A DNA stretch of 64,000 bases, taken from positions 1-64,000 of the forward strand of contig JAHBWE010000003.1 in the NCBI GenBank assembly GCA_019637155.1, given 5' to 3'. The notes under the pieces are model-generated. The model did not search any database. It worked only from the letters and a program-made list of their open reading frames with translations, and was not told the origin of the DNA. This document shows positions 43,522 through 51,793 of this stretch, in pieces. The position numbers were made by a program, and so were the translations under genes. This DNA is from Labilithrix sp. GTDB lineage: Bacteria > Myxococcota_A > Polyangia > Polyangiales > Polyangiaceae. The stretch's first letter is position 1. Every line of letters begins with the position of its first letter.

Positions 43522-44553
43522 ATGGCATCCGCTCTCCCCACGCTCGAGCTCGTCCTTCGCAACTTCAAGAACTTCAACGCGCGTGCGACGCGTGACGCGC
43601 TCCTCGCGTACATCCGGCACGTCGACGCGGGTGGGAAGATGTTCTGGACGCTCGCGGGCGCGATGTCGTCGGCGCAGCTCGGAATCACGCTCGCGCCGGC
43701 GATCCGGGCGGGGCTCGTCCACGGGCTCTCCGTCACCGGCGCGAACCTCGAGGAGTCGCTGTTCCGCCTCGTCGCGCACCACGGCTACAAGGACTTCCCC
43801 GAGTACCGCTACCTCACGAAGCAGGACGACACGCGGATCTTGGACGAGCGGATGCGGCGCGTGACGGACACGAGCATCCCGGAGGACGAGGCGTTCCGCG
43901 CGGTCGAGAGGTTCATCGTGCCGATGTGGAAGGACGCGTCGGCCAAGGGTGAGCGCCGCTTCTGGCACGAGTACTTCTACGACCTCGTCCGGACGCTGCC
44001 GAAGGACCTCCACGAGGGCAGCGCCGACGAGTGCTGGCTCCTCGCCGCCGCGAACGCGAAGCTCCCGATCGTCGTCCCCGGCTACGAGGACTCGACCTTC
44101 GGCAACATCTTCGCTTCGCACGTGAAGCTCGGTGAGCACAGCGCGAGCATCTCGAAGTCGGGCATCGAGTACATGGCGGCGTTCTACGACCAGTACCGCG
44201 AGCTCTCGACCGGCCCGGGCCTCGGGTTCTTCCAGATCGGCGGCGGCATCGCGGGCGACTTCCCGATCTGCGTCGTCCCCTCGCTGAAGCACGACCTCGA
44301 GACGCCGGTGAAGCCGTGGGCGTACTTCTGCCAGATCTCCGACTCGACCACGTCGTACGGCTCGTACTCCGGCGCGACGCCGAACGAGAAGATCACGTGG
44401 GACAAGCTCACCGCCGAGACGCCGATGTTCGTGATCGAGTCCGACGCCACGATCGTCGCCCCGCTCATGCTCTCCGCCCTCCTCGAGTACGCCCAGCACC
44501 CCACCGACGCGAAGGCGCTCATCGACCGCCACCGGCCACGCGCAAGGGGGTAG
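43522..44553 (+). CDS. Deoxyhypusine-synthase-like protein
   Basis: The 343-residue protein has the deoxyhypusine synthase fold signatures: FWTLAGAMSSAQLGITLAPA near the start, LPIVVPGYEDSTFGN, FQIGGGIAGDFPICVVPS (NAD-binding region) and SYSGATPNEKITWDKL, where the Lys of WDKL corresponds to the catalytic Lys of the usual WGK motif. In bacteria such proteins are thought to transfer aminobutyl groups from spermidine to putrescine (homospermidine synthesis), because eIF5A is absent. Which acceptor is used here is unknown. It is just upstream of the Fur-family gene on the same strand, but a 17-bp box lies between them. Confidence 0.85.
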   Translation: MASALPTLELVLRNFKNFNARATRDALLAYIRHVDAGGKMFWTLAGAMSSAQLGITLAPAIRAGLVHGLSVTGANLEESLFRLVAHHGYKDFPEYRYLTKQDDTRILDERMRRVTDTSIPEDEAFRAVERFIVPMWKDASAKGERRFWHEYFYDLVRTLPKDLHEGSADECWLLAAANAKLPIVVPGYEDSTFGNIFASHVKLGEHSASISKSGIEYMAAFYDQYRELSTGPGLGFFQIGGGIAGDFPICVVPSLKHDLETPVKPWAYFCQISDSTTSYGSYSGATPNEKITWDKLTAETPMFVIESDATIVAPLMLSALLEYAQHPTDAKALIDRHRPRARG

Positions 44554-44599
44554 CCCAGGGTCGTCACCGACCTTGCCCGGGTCGCGTCACGATCGACGG

Positions 44600-44616
44600 C
44601 TGCAACTTGGATGCAG
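44600..44616 (+). promoter_or_regulatory. Zur-type box upstream of the Fur-family regulator
   Basis: CTGCAA-CTTGG-ATGCAG is a 17-bp inverted repeat, 65 bases before the regulator's start. It matches the recurring consensus WTGCAA-N5-WTGCAW found at several places between 44.6 and 62.9 kb. Its position suggests autoregulation. Confidence 0.65.
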
Positions 44617-44681
44617 AAGCGGTACAGTTCACGGGACATGCAATTGAGGAAGCGATACCGCGTGCTCAGGAGCGTCCGTCC

Positions 44682-45161
44682 GTGAAAGCAAAGACCAAGG
44701 CAGGATCCGCGCCGAGCAAGCGCGGGGCGACGAGCATCCCGAGCGTGAAGGAGCTGCAAGCTCTCATCCGTGGTGCCGGGATGCGCAGCACGGCGTCGCG
44801 CATCGCGGTGCTCGAGCATTTCTACGAGCATGGCGGGCGCAAGAGCCACGCCGACATGTTCCAGGCGCTCGAGGGCCGTGGCTTCGACCGGGCCACGATC
44901 TACCGAATCCTCATGGACCTCGCCGACGCGAAGATCCTCTCGCGCACGGATCTCGGCGACCACGTCTGGCGCTTCGAGCTCCTGCGAGAGGGAGCCGGCG
45001 ACCACGGCGAGGAGCATCCCCATTTCGTGTGCGTCGACTGCGGACAGCTCTCGTGTCTGCCCGACCTCACCGTCGAGCTGTCCGGCCGACGACCACCAAA
45101 GGCCATCGCCGCGAAGAAGGTCGCGATCCAGCTCAAGGGCGTCTGCGACGCCTGCAGCTGA
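44682..45161 (+). CDS. zur: Fur-family metalloregulator, probably Zur
   Basis: The 159-residue protein has a basic N-terminal extension, a Fur-type winged helix (GMRSTASRIAVLEHFYEHGG, DRATIYRILMDLADAKIL) and a dimerisation domain with structural-zinc Cys pairs C117-x2-C120 (HFVCVDCG) and C155-x2-C158 at the very end. The His-rich HGEEHPHF before the first pair is typical of Zur rather than Fur. GTG 44682 follows AGGAG by nine bases. Zur is favoured over Fur, PerR or Mur because the genes carrying the shared box are zinc-starvation types. The gene is 128 bases downstream of the deoxyhypusine-synthase-like gene. Confidence 0.75.
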   Translation: MKAKTKAGSAPSKRGATSIPSVKELQALIRGAGMRSTASRIAVLEHFYEHGGRKSHADMFQALEGRGFDRATIYRILMDLADAKILSRTDLGDHVWRFELLREGAGDHGEEHPHFVCVDCGQLSCLPDLTVELSGRRPPKAIAAKKVAIQLKGVCDACS

Positions 45162-45276
45162 TCGCTACGAGCGCCGGGACGGCCGAACGCACCTCGTACG
45201 ACCGCCGGGGACGCGATCCGAATTGGCCGGGCGTCGCGTGAGCCAAGGCGGATGGCGGCAGCGGGTCAGTCTCTTC

Positions 45277-46065
45277 ATGTTGCTTCGTGGCTCGAGCGTC
45301 TGTGGTGTGGTGCTCGCAGTGGCTTGCGGCGCGCCGGAGCGAGGTGTGTCGAGCACGCCGCCGGCGCCATCATCGAAGGCGCCAGCAGCGACCGCGATGC
45401 CGTCGACGACAGCGCCTTCGACGACAGCGCCTTCGACGATGGCGCCTTCGACGATGGCCGTGGAGGGGGTCGATGCGGGGGTGTCGGCGGAGGTCGCAGG
45501 GTCGGCGGAGCCGCCGGTGGTAGTGGGGACGTGCACCGGGACGGGGCTCGTGCTCCTGATCGATCGGTCCGGATCGATGAGCGGTCTTCCGATGGAGATG
45601 GCGAAGAGCTCCGCCGTCGCTGCGGTGAAGGTGCTCGGTCCGGCCGACTGCTTCGAGCTCGTCGCGTTCGACAGCGCGCCGGAGCGCGTCGTGCCGCTCA
45701 CGGCGGTGGCCAATCGAGCGGCGCTCGAGGCCTCCATCGCGAAGGTGACCGCGGGTGGAGGGACCGAGCTCGCGACGACGCTCGCGTGGGCGCGACGCGA
45801 CATCGGCGGCGCGCCGCGTGCGAAGCGGCGGCTCGTGATCCTGCTGACCGACGGCCAGGCCTCGAGCAACGGCACGCGCGAGCTCGCCGAAGCGATCGCC
45901 CGCGACGGTGTCACCGTGACCACGATCGGCCTCGGCGGCGGCGTGGACGAATCGCTCCTCCGCGCGATCGCAGAGGCCGGCCACGGCCGCTTCCACAAGA
46001 TCACCGATCCGACACGCCTCCCCTCCACCGTCCGCAACGAGCTCACGTATGGCGCTTCCCCGTAG
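45277..46065 (+). CDS. VWA-domain lipoprotein
   Basis: From ATG 45277 the 262-residue product has a lipobox (LAVAC); an in-frame GTG at 45238 would lengthen the signal. A Thr/Ser/Pro linker contains four TAPST/MAPST repeats. The VWA domain has a full MIDAS (VLLIDRSGSMSG, GGTELATTL, LLTDGQASS), so it should bind Mg2+ or Ca2+ and a partner at the cell surface. It lies about 115 bases after the Zur-type gene without a box of its own. Confidence 0.82.
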   Translation: MLLRGSSVCGVVLAVACGAPERGVSSTPPAPSSKAPAATAMPSTTAPSTTAPSTMAPSTMAVEGVDAGVSAEVAGSAEPPVVVGTCTGTGLVLLIDRSGSMSGLPMEMAKSSAVAAVKVLGPADCFELVAFDSAPERVVPLTAVANRAALEASIAKVTAGGGTELATTLAWARRDIGGAPRAKRRLVILLTDGQASSNGTRELAEAIARDGVTVTTIGLGGGVDESLLRAIAEAGHGRFHKITDPTRLPSTVRNELTYGASP

Positions 46066-46242
46066 CGACCGCAACCAGCTCGCGCGTGGCCTCCCCGTCC
46101 GAGCGGCATCGAGTTCGAGCGCACGCCGTTCGTGGCGGCGGATTGCGGAGCGCTGGCACCGGGACGGCGGCGGTAGCGACCGATCCAAATCGACGGAACA
46201 GCCCACGCATATTTACATATGAATATCTATTTCAATTCATTG
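46066..46242. other. Intergenic region with an A/T-rich patch
   Basis: No gene is supported. The last 45 bases are strikingly A/T-rich, with the palindrome ATATT-TACATATG-AATAT (about 46209-46226). The patch lies between the converging VWA lipoprotein and the minus-strand fragment ending at 46243. It does not match the 17-bp zinc-island box. Confidence 0.5.
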
Positions 46243-46728
46243 CTACTTATAGCCGCGTCGCGCCCGCCCGAGCGCGACGGCGAACGCTGTGGCGAGAAGG
46301 AGGCCGAGAGAGCCCGGGGGCGCGTGGCCTTGCGCCGCGCAGCCGGCGTCGGCGGTGTCGCTCGTGCCCGCGTCGGCGGACGGCCCGGGCGGAGTCGGCT
46401 CGAGGGCGATCTCGAGGGTGACGGTCGCGAGCGCGCTGAGGCTCGGCACGGCGCGGTTTCCCGGCTCGAAGTAGAGGGCTTGGACGGCGGCGGCCGACAC
46501 GCCTGCGTCGTCGCAGAGCCCGAGGGAGCGCACCGGCACGTCGACCCCGGTGCTCGACACGAGCGGCAGCACCTCGAGTCGCGTGCACGTCGCGGTCGAT
46601 CCGGATCGCGACGTCGGCGGCGCGCAGTCGAACCCGGACGGCGCGGTCCAGAGCTCCAGCGACGCGTTCGCGGCGAAGTCGGACATCGCCACGTCGAAGC
46701 GGACCGTGCCGTCCTCGCTCTCGCTCAC
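46243..46728 (-). pseudogene. C-terminal fragment of a surface protein with myxobacterial sorting tail
   Basis: The 161-residue frame ends with AGCAAQGHAPPGS, a hydrophobic helix and RARRGYK, the MYXO-CTERM pattern. It has a Cys-containing beta-type domain before it (GFDCAPPTS, TATCTRLEVLP, GLCDDAG). Such proteins need a signal peptide, but none is present: the only possible start is GTG 46728, and the frame closes soon after. I therefore think the N-terminal part has been lost. The break point coincides with the beginning of the plus-strand gene at 46706. Confidence 0.6.
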
Positions 46729-47548
46729 GCGCCTCGGCGAGAGAGACTACGAGCTGTGGATCGACGCGATCGGGCCCCGAGACGGAGCCGCCGCGATCAC
46801 GCTCCGTCTCTCGTCGCACGCGCCGTGGGCTCCGACCGCGATCGTCCCCGGCGTGAACGAGGTGACGATCGCGGACGCAGCCGGGCGCTCGCACGTCCTC
46901 TCCGTGCGCGACGCACTCGAAGAACGCGAGGCGCTCGGCTGGCGGGAGGGACCGCTCCTCGAGATCGTCGAGAAGCGCGCGGCGATGGCGTGCCTCGGGA
47001 CGCGGCTCGTTCCGGTGCGACCCGATCGGCGCTCCGACAACGGCTCCGTCCTCCACGGCGCGATCCGGCCCGCGATCGTCGCCGCGCGCGCGGGCGAGCT
47101 CTCGATCTTCGACGGATCGTCCACGCGCACGATCGCGATCCCGCTCGGCCTCGGCGACTTCGTCGCGATCGAGTCGCCGTTCGGCTCCGATCGCGCTCCC
47201 CTCCTCCTCGAGATGACCGTCGGCGACCTGCGACCGATGGTCTGGTGGTGCGCCCGCGAGACCGCGTGGCTCGGGTTTCGACTGCGCGACGAGCTCGTGC
47301 CGCAGGTGGCGATCACGGTGCCCGGTCGCGGCGTCCTCCTCGCCGGCGCCGTGGCGGCGACGAAGCTCGCCGTCCACAAGCTCGTCGTCCGGCGAGGTCG
47401 CCTCGCGCGCGATCGTCTCGTCGAGCTCCCCGACGGCGTCGCGTTCCTCCGCGACCGCAGCCATCGCCGCGTCTGGACGTTGTGCCTATCCCCCGGCGCG
47501 ACGGAGCCAACCATCCAGCCGCTCGCGCTCCGAGGCACGGACGGCTGA
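46706..47548 (+). CDS. Hypothetical protein
   Basis: The frame from GTG 46706 gives 280 residues of normal-looking composition with Trp, Cys and Glu scattered through it (RDYELWIDAIGPRDGAAAI, VVPGVNEVTIADAAGRSH-like strands, MVWWCARETAWLGFRLRDEL). No domain is recognised. Its strand assignment rests on amino-acid composition, because the complementary frames are Arg-rich and repetitive. The start is uncertain and lies inside the antisense fragment that ends at 46728, so the 5' end may also have been created by a rearrangement. Confidence 0.5.
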   Translation: MPSSLSLTRLGERDYELWIDAIGPRDGAAAITLRLSSHAPWAPTAIVPGVNEVTIADAAGRSHVLSVRDALEEREALGWREGPLLEIVEKRAAMACLGTRLVPVRPDRRSDNGSVLHGAIRPAIVAARAGELSIFDGSSTRTIAIPLGLGDFVAIESPFGSDRAPLLLEMTVGDLRPMVWWCARETAWLGFRLRDELVPQVAITVPGRGVLLAGAVAATKLAVHKLVVRRGRLARDRLVELPDGVAFLRDRSHRRVWTLCLSPGATEPTIQPLALRGTDG

Positions 47549-47585
47549 CGCGCCCCTCCCACGTCGAGGTGGTCCATGCGCGAGG

Positions 47586-48785
47586 TCACTCCGAGAGATC
47601 GTCGTTCGCGGTGCCGAGGTCGGCGTTTCGAGCGTCGAGGCCGAGGACGGCGACCGCGCGCGGCGCGCCGCCGAGCGCGATCCGGCGCGCCTCGCGGCCC
47701 GCGATCGTGTCGACCTCGACGAGCTCGCCCGTCGCCGGCGAGCTCACCCACGCGCGCCCCGGCGTCGCCGCGAGCGACGGACGAACAGGAGCGTCGCAGT
47801 CGAACGGCGCCGTCACCGGCGTGGACGTGAGGCGGCGGCGCGCCGCGACGTCGTAGCGGACGACGGCGCCGCTCGCGGTCAAGACGGTCGCGTACGGACC
47901 CGATCCGATCTCGAGCGTCGCGTCGCAGAGGTCCGGCTCGGCGTCGATCGCGAACGCCGCGCGCGCGTCGGTGTCGACGATCGTGAGCTTGGCCGGCGCG
48001 CCGAGCGCCAGCATCAACGCCTGGCGGTGGAGGCCGGCGAGCCCCTTCCGCGCCGGCGCGTCGGGGAACGGGATGACGGCGCCCGCGACGCGATCGGCGC
48101 CGACGACCACGAAGCCGTCGCGGCACGTGAACGTCGCGGCGCTCCCGTTGCTCGCCGCGAGCTCGACCTCCGGACACGACGACAGCGACGACGGGCTCGC
48201 GTCCGGGGCGACGAGATCGACGCCGCTCGCGCCGCCCGCGAGGATCGCGCCCGCGTGCGCGACGGCGACGCTCCGGGCCGCGCCGCTCGCCGCGCGCGCG
48301 ACGTCGGTCTTCGCCTGGAGCCACGGATCCTCCGCGAACGTCGCGACCGCGCCGGTCGGGCCGCGGTAGACGATGGACCACTTCGCGTCGCCGAAGAGCG
48401 GGGCCGCGCCCGTCGCCTCGGCCTCCGGCGGAGGCGCCAGCGGCGGACCGAGGAGCTGCGCGGCGGACTTGAAGATGTGGATGTGGTCCTTGTGCGGGAT
48501 CACGCTCACGCCGCCGGAGAGGACGCGCGCGACCGCCTCCGGCTGCACCACGATCGCGGTCTCGCCGGTGTACGACGCGACGAGGCTCGCGGCGGGCCGC
48601 TCGAGCGCGACGCGGCCGACGACCTCCCGATCCGCGACGTCGTAGACCACGACCTCGGGCGCGTTCGCGTCCGCGACGGCGACCCGGACGCGGAGGCGCG
48701 ACGGATGTTCGCTCGCCGGAGGGGCGTCTCCCCCGTCGTCGCCGCAGGCGGCGAGCGCGAGACCAAGCGCGAGGAGGTATCGCAT
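47586..48785 (-). CDS. Beta-propeller lipoprotein with HxDHxH motif (AztD-like zinc metallochaperone candidate)
   Basis: The 399-residue product has a lipoprotein signal (LALAACG, Cys14) and a beta-propeller of repeated blades such as VVVYDVADREVVGRVAL, ILAGGASGVDLVAPDAS and VELVDT-type ends (GELVEVDTIAGREARRIAL). The segment HKDHIHIF at about residue 98 is a likely metal site. AztD, a periplasmic zinc chaperone that works with AztABC, is also a propeller with a His-rich loop and is Zur-controlled in other bacteria. The divergent TonB receptor and the half-box between them fit that reading. No AztABC or ZnuABC transporter is in the window. Confidence 0.6.
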   Translation of the reverse strand: MRYLLALGLALAACGDDGGDAPPASEHPSRLRVRVAVADANAPEVVVYDVADREVVGRVALERPAASLVASYTGETAIVVQPEAVARVLSGGVSVIPHKDHIHIFKSAAQLLGPPLAPPPEAEATGAAPLFGDAKWSIVYRGPTGAVATFAEDPWLQAKTDVARAASGAARSVAVAHAGAILAGGASGVDLVAPDASPSSLSSCPEVELAASNGSAATFTCRDGFVVVGADRVAGAVIPFPDAPARKGLAGLHRQALMLALGAPAKLTIVDTDARAAFAIDAEPDLCDATLEIGSGPYATVLTASGAVVRYDVAARRRLTSTPVTAPFDCDAPVRPSLAATPGRAWVSSPATGELVEVDTIAGREARRIALGGAPRAVAVLGLDARNADLGTANDDLSE

Positions 48786-48789
48786 CGCG

Positions 48790-48806
48790 TTGCAACTATA
48801 ACATCT
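48790..48806 (+). promoter_or_regulatory. Half-conserved zinc-island box
   Basis: TTGCAA-CTATA-ACATCT keeps the left half of the 17-bp consensus but not the right. It lies five bases from the start of the propeller lipoprotein gene and about 45 bases before the TonB receptor gene, the place expected for a shared operator. Confidence 0.4.
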
Positions 48807-48849
48807 TGGTCGCAAAAACAATCCACAACGACTAGCGTCCACGTTGAAA

Positions 48850-50997
48850 ATGATCCGGTGCGCGGTCAGCCTCGGGCTCTGCCTCGCCGTCCTCGCGCGC
48901 GCAGGCCTCGCCCGCGCGGACGTCACCGTCAACGGCGTGCGACGGGCGGAGCCGAGCGCGGCGAGCCACATGGACATCGAGGTCGGCGCGCTCGCGGACG
49001 TGCCGCGGCGCAACGCGGAGCAGCTCCTCACCCTCGCGCCCGGCGTCTTCCTGTCGAACCCGTCCGGCGAGGGGCACGCCTCGACCATCTTCTTGCGCGG
49101 GTTCGACGCCGGCGAGGCGCAGGACATCGAGCTCAAGCTCGAAGGGATCCCGATCAACGAGCCCTCGAACGCGCACGCGCACGGCTACGGCGACACGCAC
49201 TTCATCATCCCGGAGCTGGTCGAGCGGCTGCAGGTGATCGAGGGCCCGTTCGATCCACGGCAGGGCGACTTCGCCGTCGCGGGCAGCATGGACTACCGCC
49301 TCGGCCTCGCCTCGCGCGGCGTGAGGGCGAAGGCCGGCTACGGATCGTTCCACACGCGGCGGCTCCTCGCGCTGTGGGGGCCCGCGGGGACGTCGCGCGG
49401 CACCTTCGCCGGCGTCGACTTCGTCGAAGGAGACGGCTTCGGCCCCAACCGCGCGCACTCCGCGACGCGCTTCATGGGCCGCTACGAGCTCGCGCTCGGG
49501 CACGGCTACGAAGCGGCGCTCCTCGCGACGAGCTACGTCGCGCGCTTCGACGCGGCCGGCGTCATCCGCCAGGACGACTACGAGGCGCGGAGGCTCTCCG
49601 CCTGCGCGCCGGCGGAGGAGGCGCAGTTCTTCTGTCTCCACGATCGCAACCAGGGCGGCGGCGTCGGCCGGCACGGCGCGGTGCTGCACGTCGCGAAGAG
49701 GAGCGCCGAGAGCTCCTTCGAGCAGAGCCTCCACGTCTCGCTGCGCGATCTCCGCATCCGCCAGAACTTCACCGGCTTCACCGTCGACGTGACGCCGGCG
49801 AACGATCCGCAGCGCGGCGACGGCCTCGAGCAGAGCTACCACGCGACGACGATCGGGGCGCGCGGCTCCTACCGCCGTCGCCACGCGGCGCTCGGCCGGC
49901 AGCACGAGGTCGAGCTCGGGTACTTCGCGCGGCACGACGTCGCCGACTCCGAGGCGCGCCGCCTCCGCTTCGCCGACGGCGTGCCGTATCGCGTCGACTC
50001 GGACAACGCGCTCCGGATCACGAACCTCGGCGCCTACGCCGCCGGCCGCTTCACCCCGCTCGAGCGCCTCGTGCTCCGCGGCGGCGTCCGCCTCGAGACG
50101 TTCGCGTTCGGCGTGACGGACGAGAACCGCCCCGCGACGGATCGCTCCGGCGCGCGCCTCACCTCCGAGAACGTCGAGGCGTTCGGGCTCGCGGTGCAGC
50201 CGAAGCTCTCCGCCGACCTCGCGCTCACGCGTCACGTCCGCCTCGTGACGAGCTTCGGGATCGGCACCCGCTCGAGCGACGCGCAGGCGCTGTCGCAGGG
50301 CGAGTTCGCGCCCTTCGCGCGGGTCCGGGCGCTCGAGTCGGGCGTCGTCGCGAAGGCCTACGAGCACGGCGGCTTCAGCCTCGACGCGCGCGCGATCGCG
50401 TACCACACGCGCGTCGAGCGGGACCTCCTCTTCGACGAGGTGGCGGGGCGCAACACGTCGATCGGCGCCTCGAACCGCTTCGGCGCGCTCGGCGCAGCGC
50501 GGCTGCGATCGCCGCTCGGCCTCGACCTCCAGTCGAGCCTCACCTACGCCGAGGCGTACCTGCCGCCCGCGGGCGCCTCGACGTTCGACCTCACCGCGGG
50601 CGTGCGGCTCCCGTACATCCCGCGCTGGGTCGGGCGCGTCGACGCCTCGCTCCACCGCTCGTTCGTCATCGCCGGGCGTCGCTTCCACGGCGGCGTCGCC
50701 GCCGGCCTCTCCTACGTCGGGCCGCGTCCGCTGCCGTTCGGACAGCTCGGTCCGGCCTACGGCACCGTCGACGCGGGGCTCAAGCTCCGGCACGGCATGT
50801 TCGAGGCGGGACTCGACGTGACGAACCTCCTCGATCGCCGGAACAAGATCGCGATCTACAACTACGCCTCGAGCTTTCGGGGGCCCGACGCCTTTCCGTC
50901 GCGGGTGACGCAGCAACACTTCGCCGCCGGCCCGCCGCGCGTCGCGATGGCGACGCTCACGGTCTGGTTCGACGCGGAGAAAGGACAGGAGCCATGA
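48850..50997 (+). CDS. TonB-dependent outer-membrane receptor
   Basis: The 715-residue receptor has a signal peptide (LCLAVLARAGLARAD), a plug domain (VPRRNAEQLLTLAPGVFLSN, STIFLRGFDAGEAQDIELKL, GIPINEPSNAHAHGYGDTHF, ERLQVIEGPFDP) and a 22-strand barrel ending near LTVWFDAEKGQEP. The His-rich AHAHGYGDTHF in the plug could touch a metal or metallophore. A TTG six bases upstream is an alternative start. TonB receptors of zinc regulons (for example ZnuD) import zinc or zinc chelates, the role inferred here from the neighbours. The stop overlaps the start of the next lipoprotein gene (ATGA). Confidence 0.88.
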   Translation: MIRCAVSLGLCLAVLARAGLARADVTVNGVRRAEPSAASHMDIEVGALADVPRRNAEQLLTLAPGVFLSNPSGEGHASTIFLRGFDAGEAQDIELKLEGIPINEPSNAHAHGYGDTHFIIPELVERLQVIEGPFDPRQGDFAVAGSMDYRLGLASRGVRAKAGYGSFHTRRLLALWGPAGTSRGTFAGVDFVEGDGFGPNRAHSATRFMGRYELALGHGYEAALLATSYVARFDAAGVIRQDDYEARRLSACAPAEEAQFFCLHDRNQGGGVGRHGAVLHVAKRSAESSFEQSLHVSLRDLRIRQNFTGFTVDVTPANDPQRGDGLEQSYHATTIGARGSYRRRHAALGRQHEVELGYFARHDVADSEARRLRFADGVPYRVDSDNALRITNLGAYAAGRFTPLERLVLRGGVRLETFAFGVTDENRPATDRSGARLTSENVEAFGLAVQPKLSADLALTRHVRLVTSFGIGTRSSDAQALSQGEFAPFARVRALESGVVAKAYEHGGFSLDARAIAYHTRVERDLLFDEVAGRNTSIGASNRFGALGAARLRSPLGLDLQSSLTYAEAYLPPAGASTFDLTAGVRLPYIPRWVGRVDASLHRSFVIAGRRFHGGVAAGLSYVGPRPLPFGQLGPAYGTVDAGLKLRHGMFEAGLDVTNLLDRRNKIAIYNYASSFRGPDAFPSRVTQQHFAAGPPRVAMATLTVWFDAEKGQEP

Positions 50998-51746
50998 ACG
51001 TTCGCGCGCCCATCCTCCTCGCCGGCCTCTGCCTCGCGCTCTCGTGCGACGCCGCGACGGGCGGACGCGAGGTCCGCTACGACCTCGCGGCGACGTCCGC
51101 GGCGGTGAGCACGTTCCACACCGCGGCCGGTTGGGACGTGACGCTGAGCGAGGCGTGCGTCTCGCTCGGCCCGATCTACGTGTTCTCCGGCGAGCCGACC
51201 GCGCGCTCCACGCTCTACGACTGGCTCGTCCCCTCGGCGCACGCGCACCCCGGCGTGGACCATTTCGCGGGCGGAGAGGCGCGCGGGGAGTGGCTCGCGA
51301 CCGTCGCCGTCGACGCGCTCGCGAGCGCGCCCGTGCACGTCGGGCGCTTGAGCGGCCCCGCCGGCCCGGCGCGCACGCTCTCGCTCTACCTCTCGCCGCC
51401 GCGGCCGGAGACGGCGGGCCCGGCGGGGTGCCTTCGCGGTCACCAGGCCTACGTCGTCGGGATCGCGCAGCGCGACGGCGTCACCGTCGCGTTCGAGGGC
51501 GGCCTCGACATCGAGGAGGCCGGCAACCGGCGGCGGATCCAGGTGCCGGTCTCGTTCGAGGTCGACGACGGGGCCACGCTCGCCGTCCTCGTCGATCCGC
51601 GGCCATGGCTCGACGAGGTGCGCTTCGACGACCTCACCGTGACGGAGCCGGGGGGGCGCGCGACGATCGCGGCCGAGTCGCAGGCGCGCGTGGCCTGGTT
51701 CCTCGGGGTGCAGCGGGCGAGCGCGTTCTCGGCCCGGATTCACTAA
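50994..51746 (+). CDS. Lipoprotein coupled to the TonB receptor
   Basis: The ATG overlaps the receptor's stop codon and follows AGGAG. The 250-residue product has a lipobox (LALSC), then beta-type sequence with HAHPGVDHF at about residues 81-89, a plausible metal-binding cluster. Segments such as VSFEVDDGATLAVLVDPRPW and FEGGLDIEEAGNRRRIQVPV suggest an immunoglobulin-like fold. No family is recognised. The tight overlap makes a shared function with the receptor likely, for example as a surface lipoprotein that hands substrate to it. Confidence 0.8.
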   Translation: MNVRAPILLAGLCLALSCDAATGGREVRYDLAATSAAVSTFHTAAGWDVTLSEACVSLGPIYVFSGEPTARSTLYDWLVPSAHAHPGVDHFAGGEARGEWLATVAVDALASAPVHVGRLSGPAGPARTLSLYLSPPRPETAGPAGCLRGHQAYVVGIAQRDGVTVAFEGGLDIEEAGNRRRIQVPVSFEVDDGATLAVLVDPRPWLDEVRFDDLTVTEPGGRATIAAESQARVAWFLGVQRASAFSARIH

Positions 51747-51754
51747 CAAACGAA

Positions 51755-51771
51755 TTGCAAAAATATCTCCG
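51755..51771 (+). promoter_or_regulatory. Weak half-site of the zinc-island box
   Basis: TTGCAA-AAATA-TCTCCG matches only the left half of the consensus, 23 bases before the next lipoprotein gene. The stretch around it (51741-51768) is A/T-rich. It may be a degenerate site or simply part of a promoter. Confidence 0.25.
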
Positions 51772-51793
51772 TTGACTATGAAGCGAGGCACGC

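Noticed and set aside
46209-46226. A/T-rich palindrome considered as an attachment site or a zinc box
   Set aside because: It has no second copy in the window, no integrase nearby and no match to the box arms.
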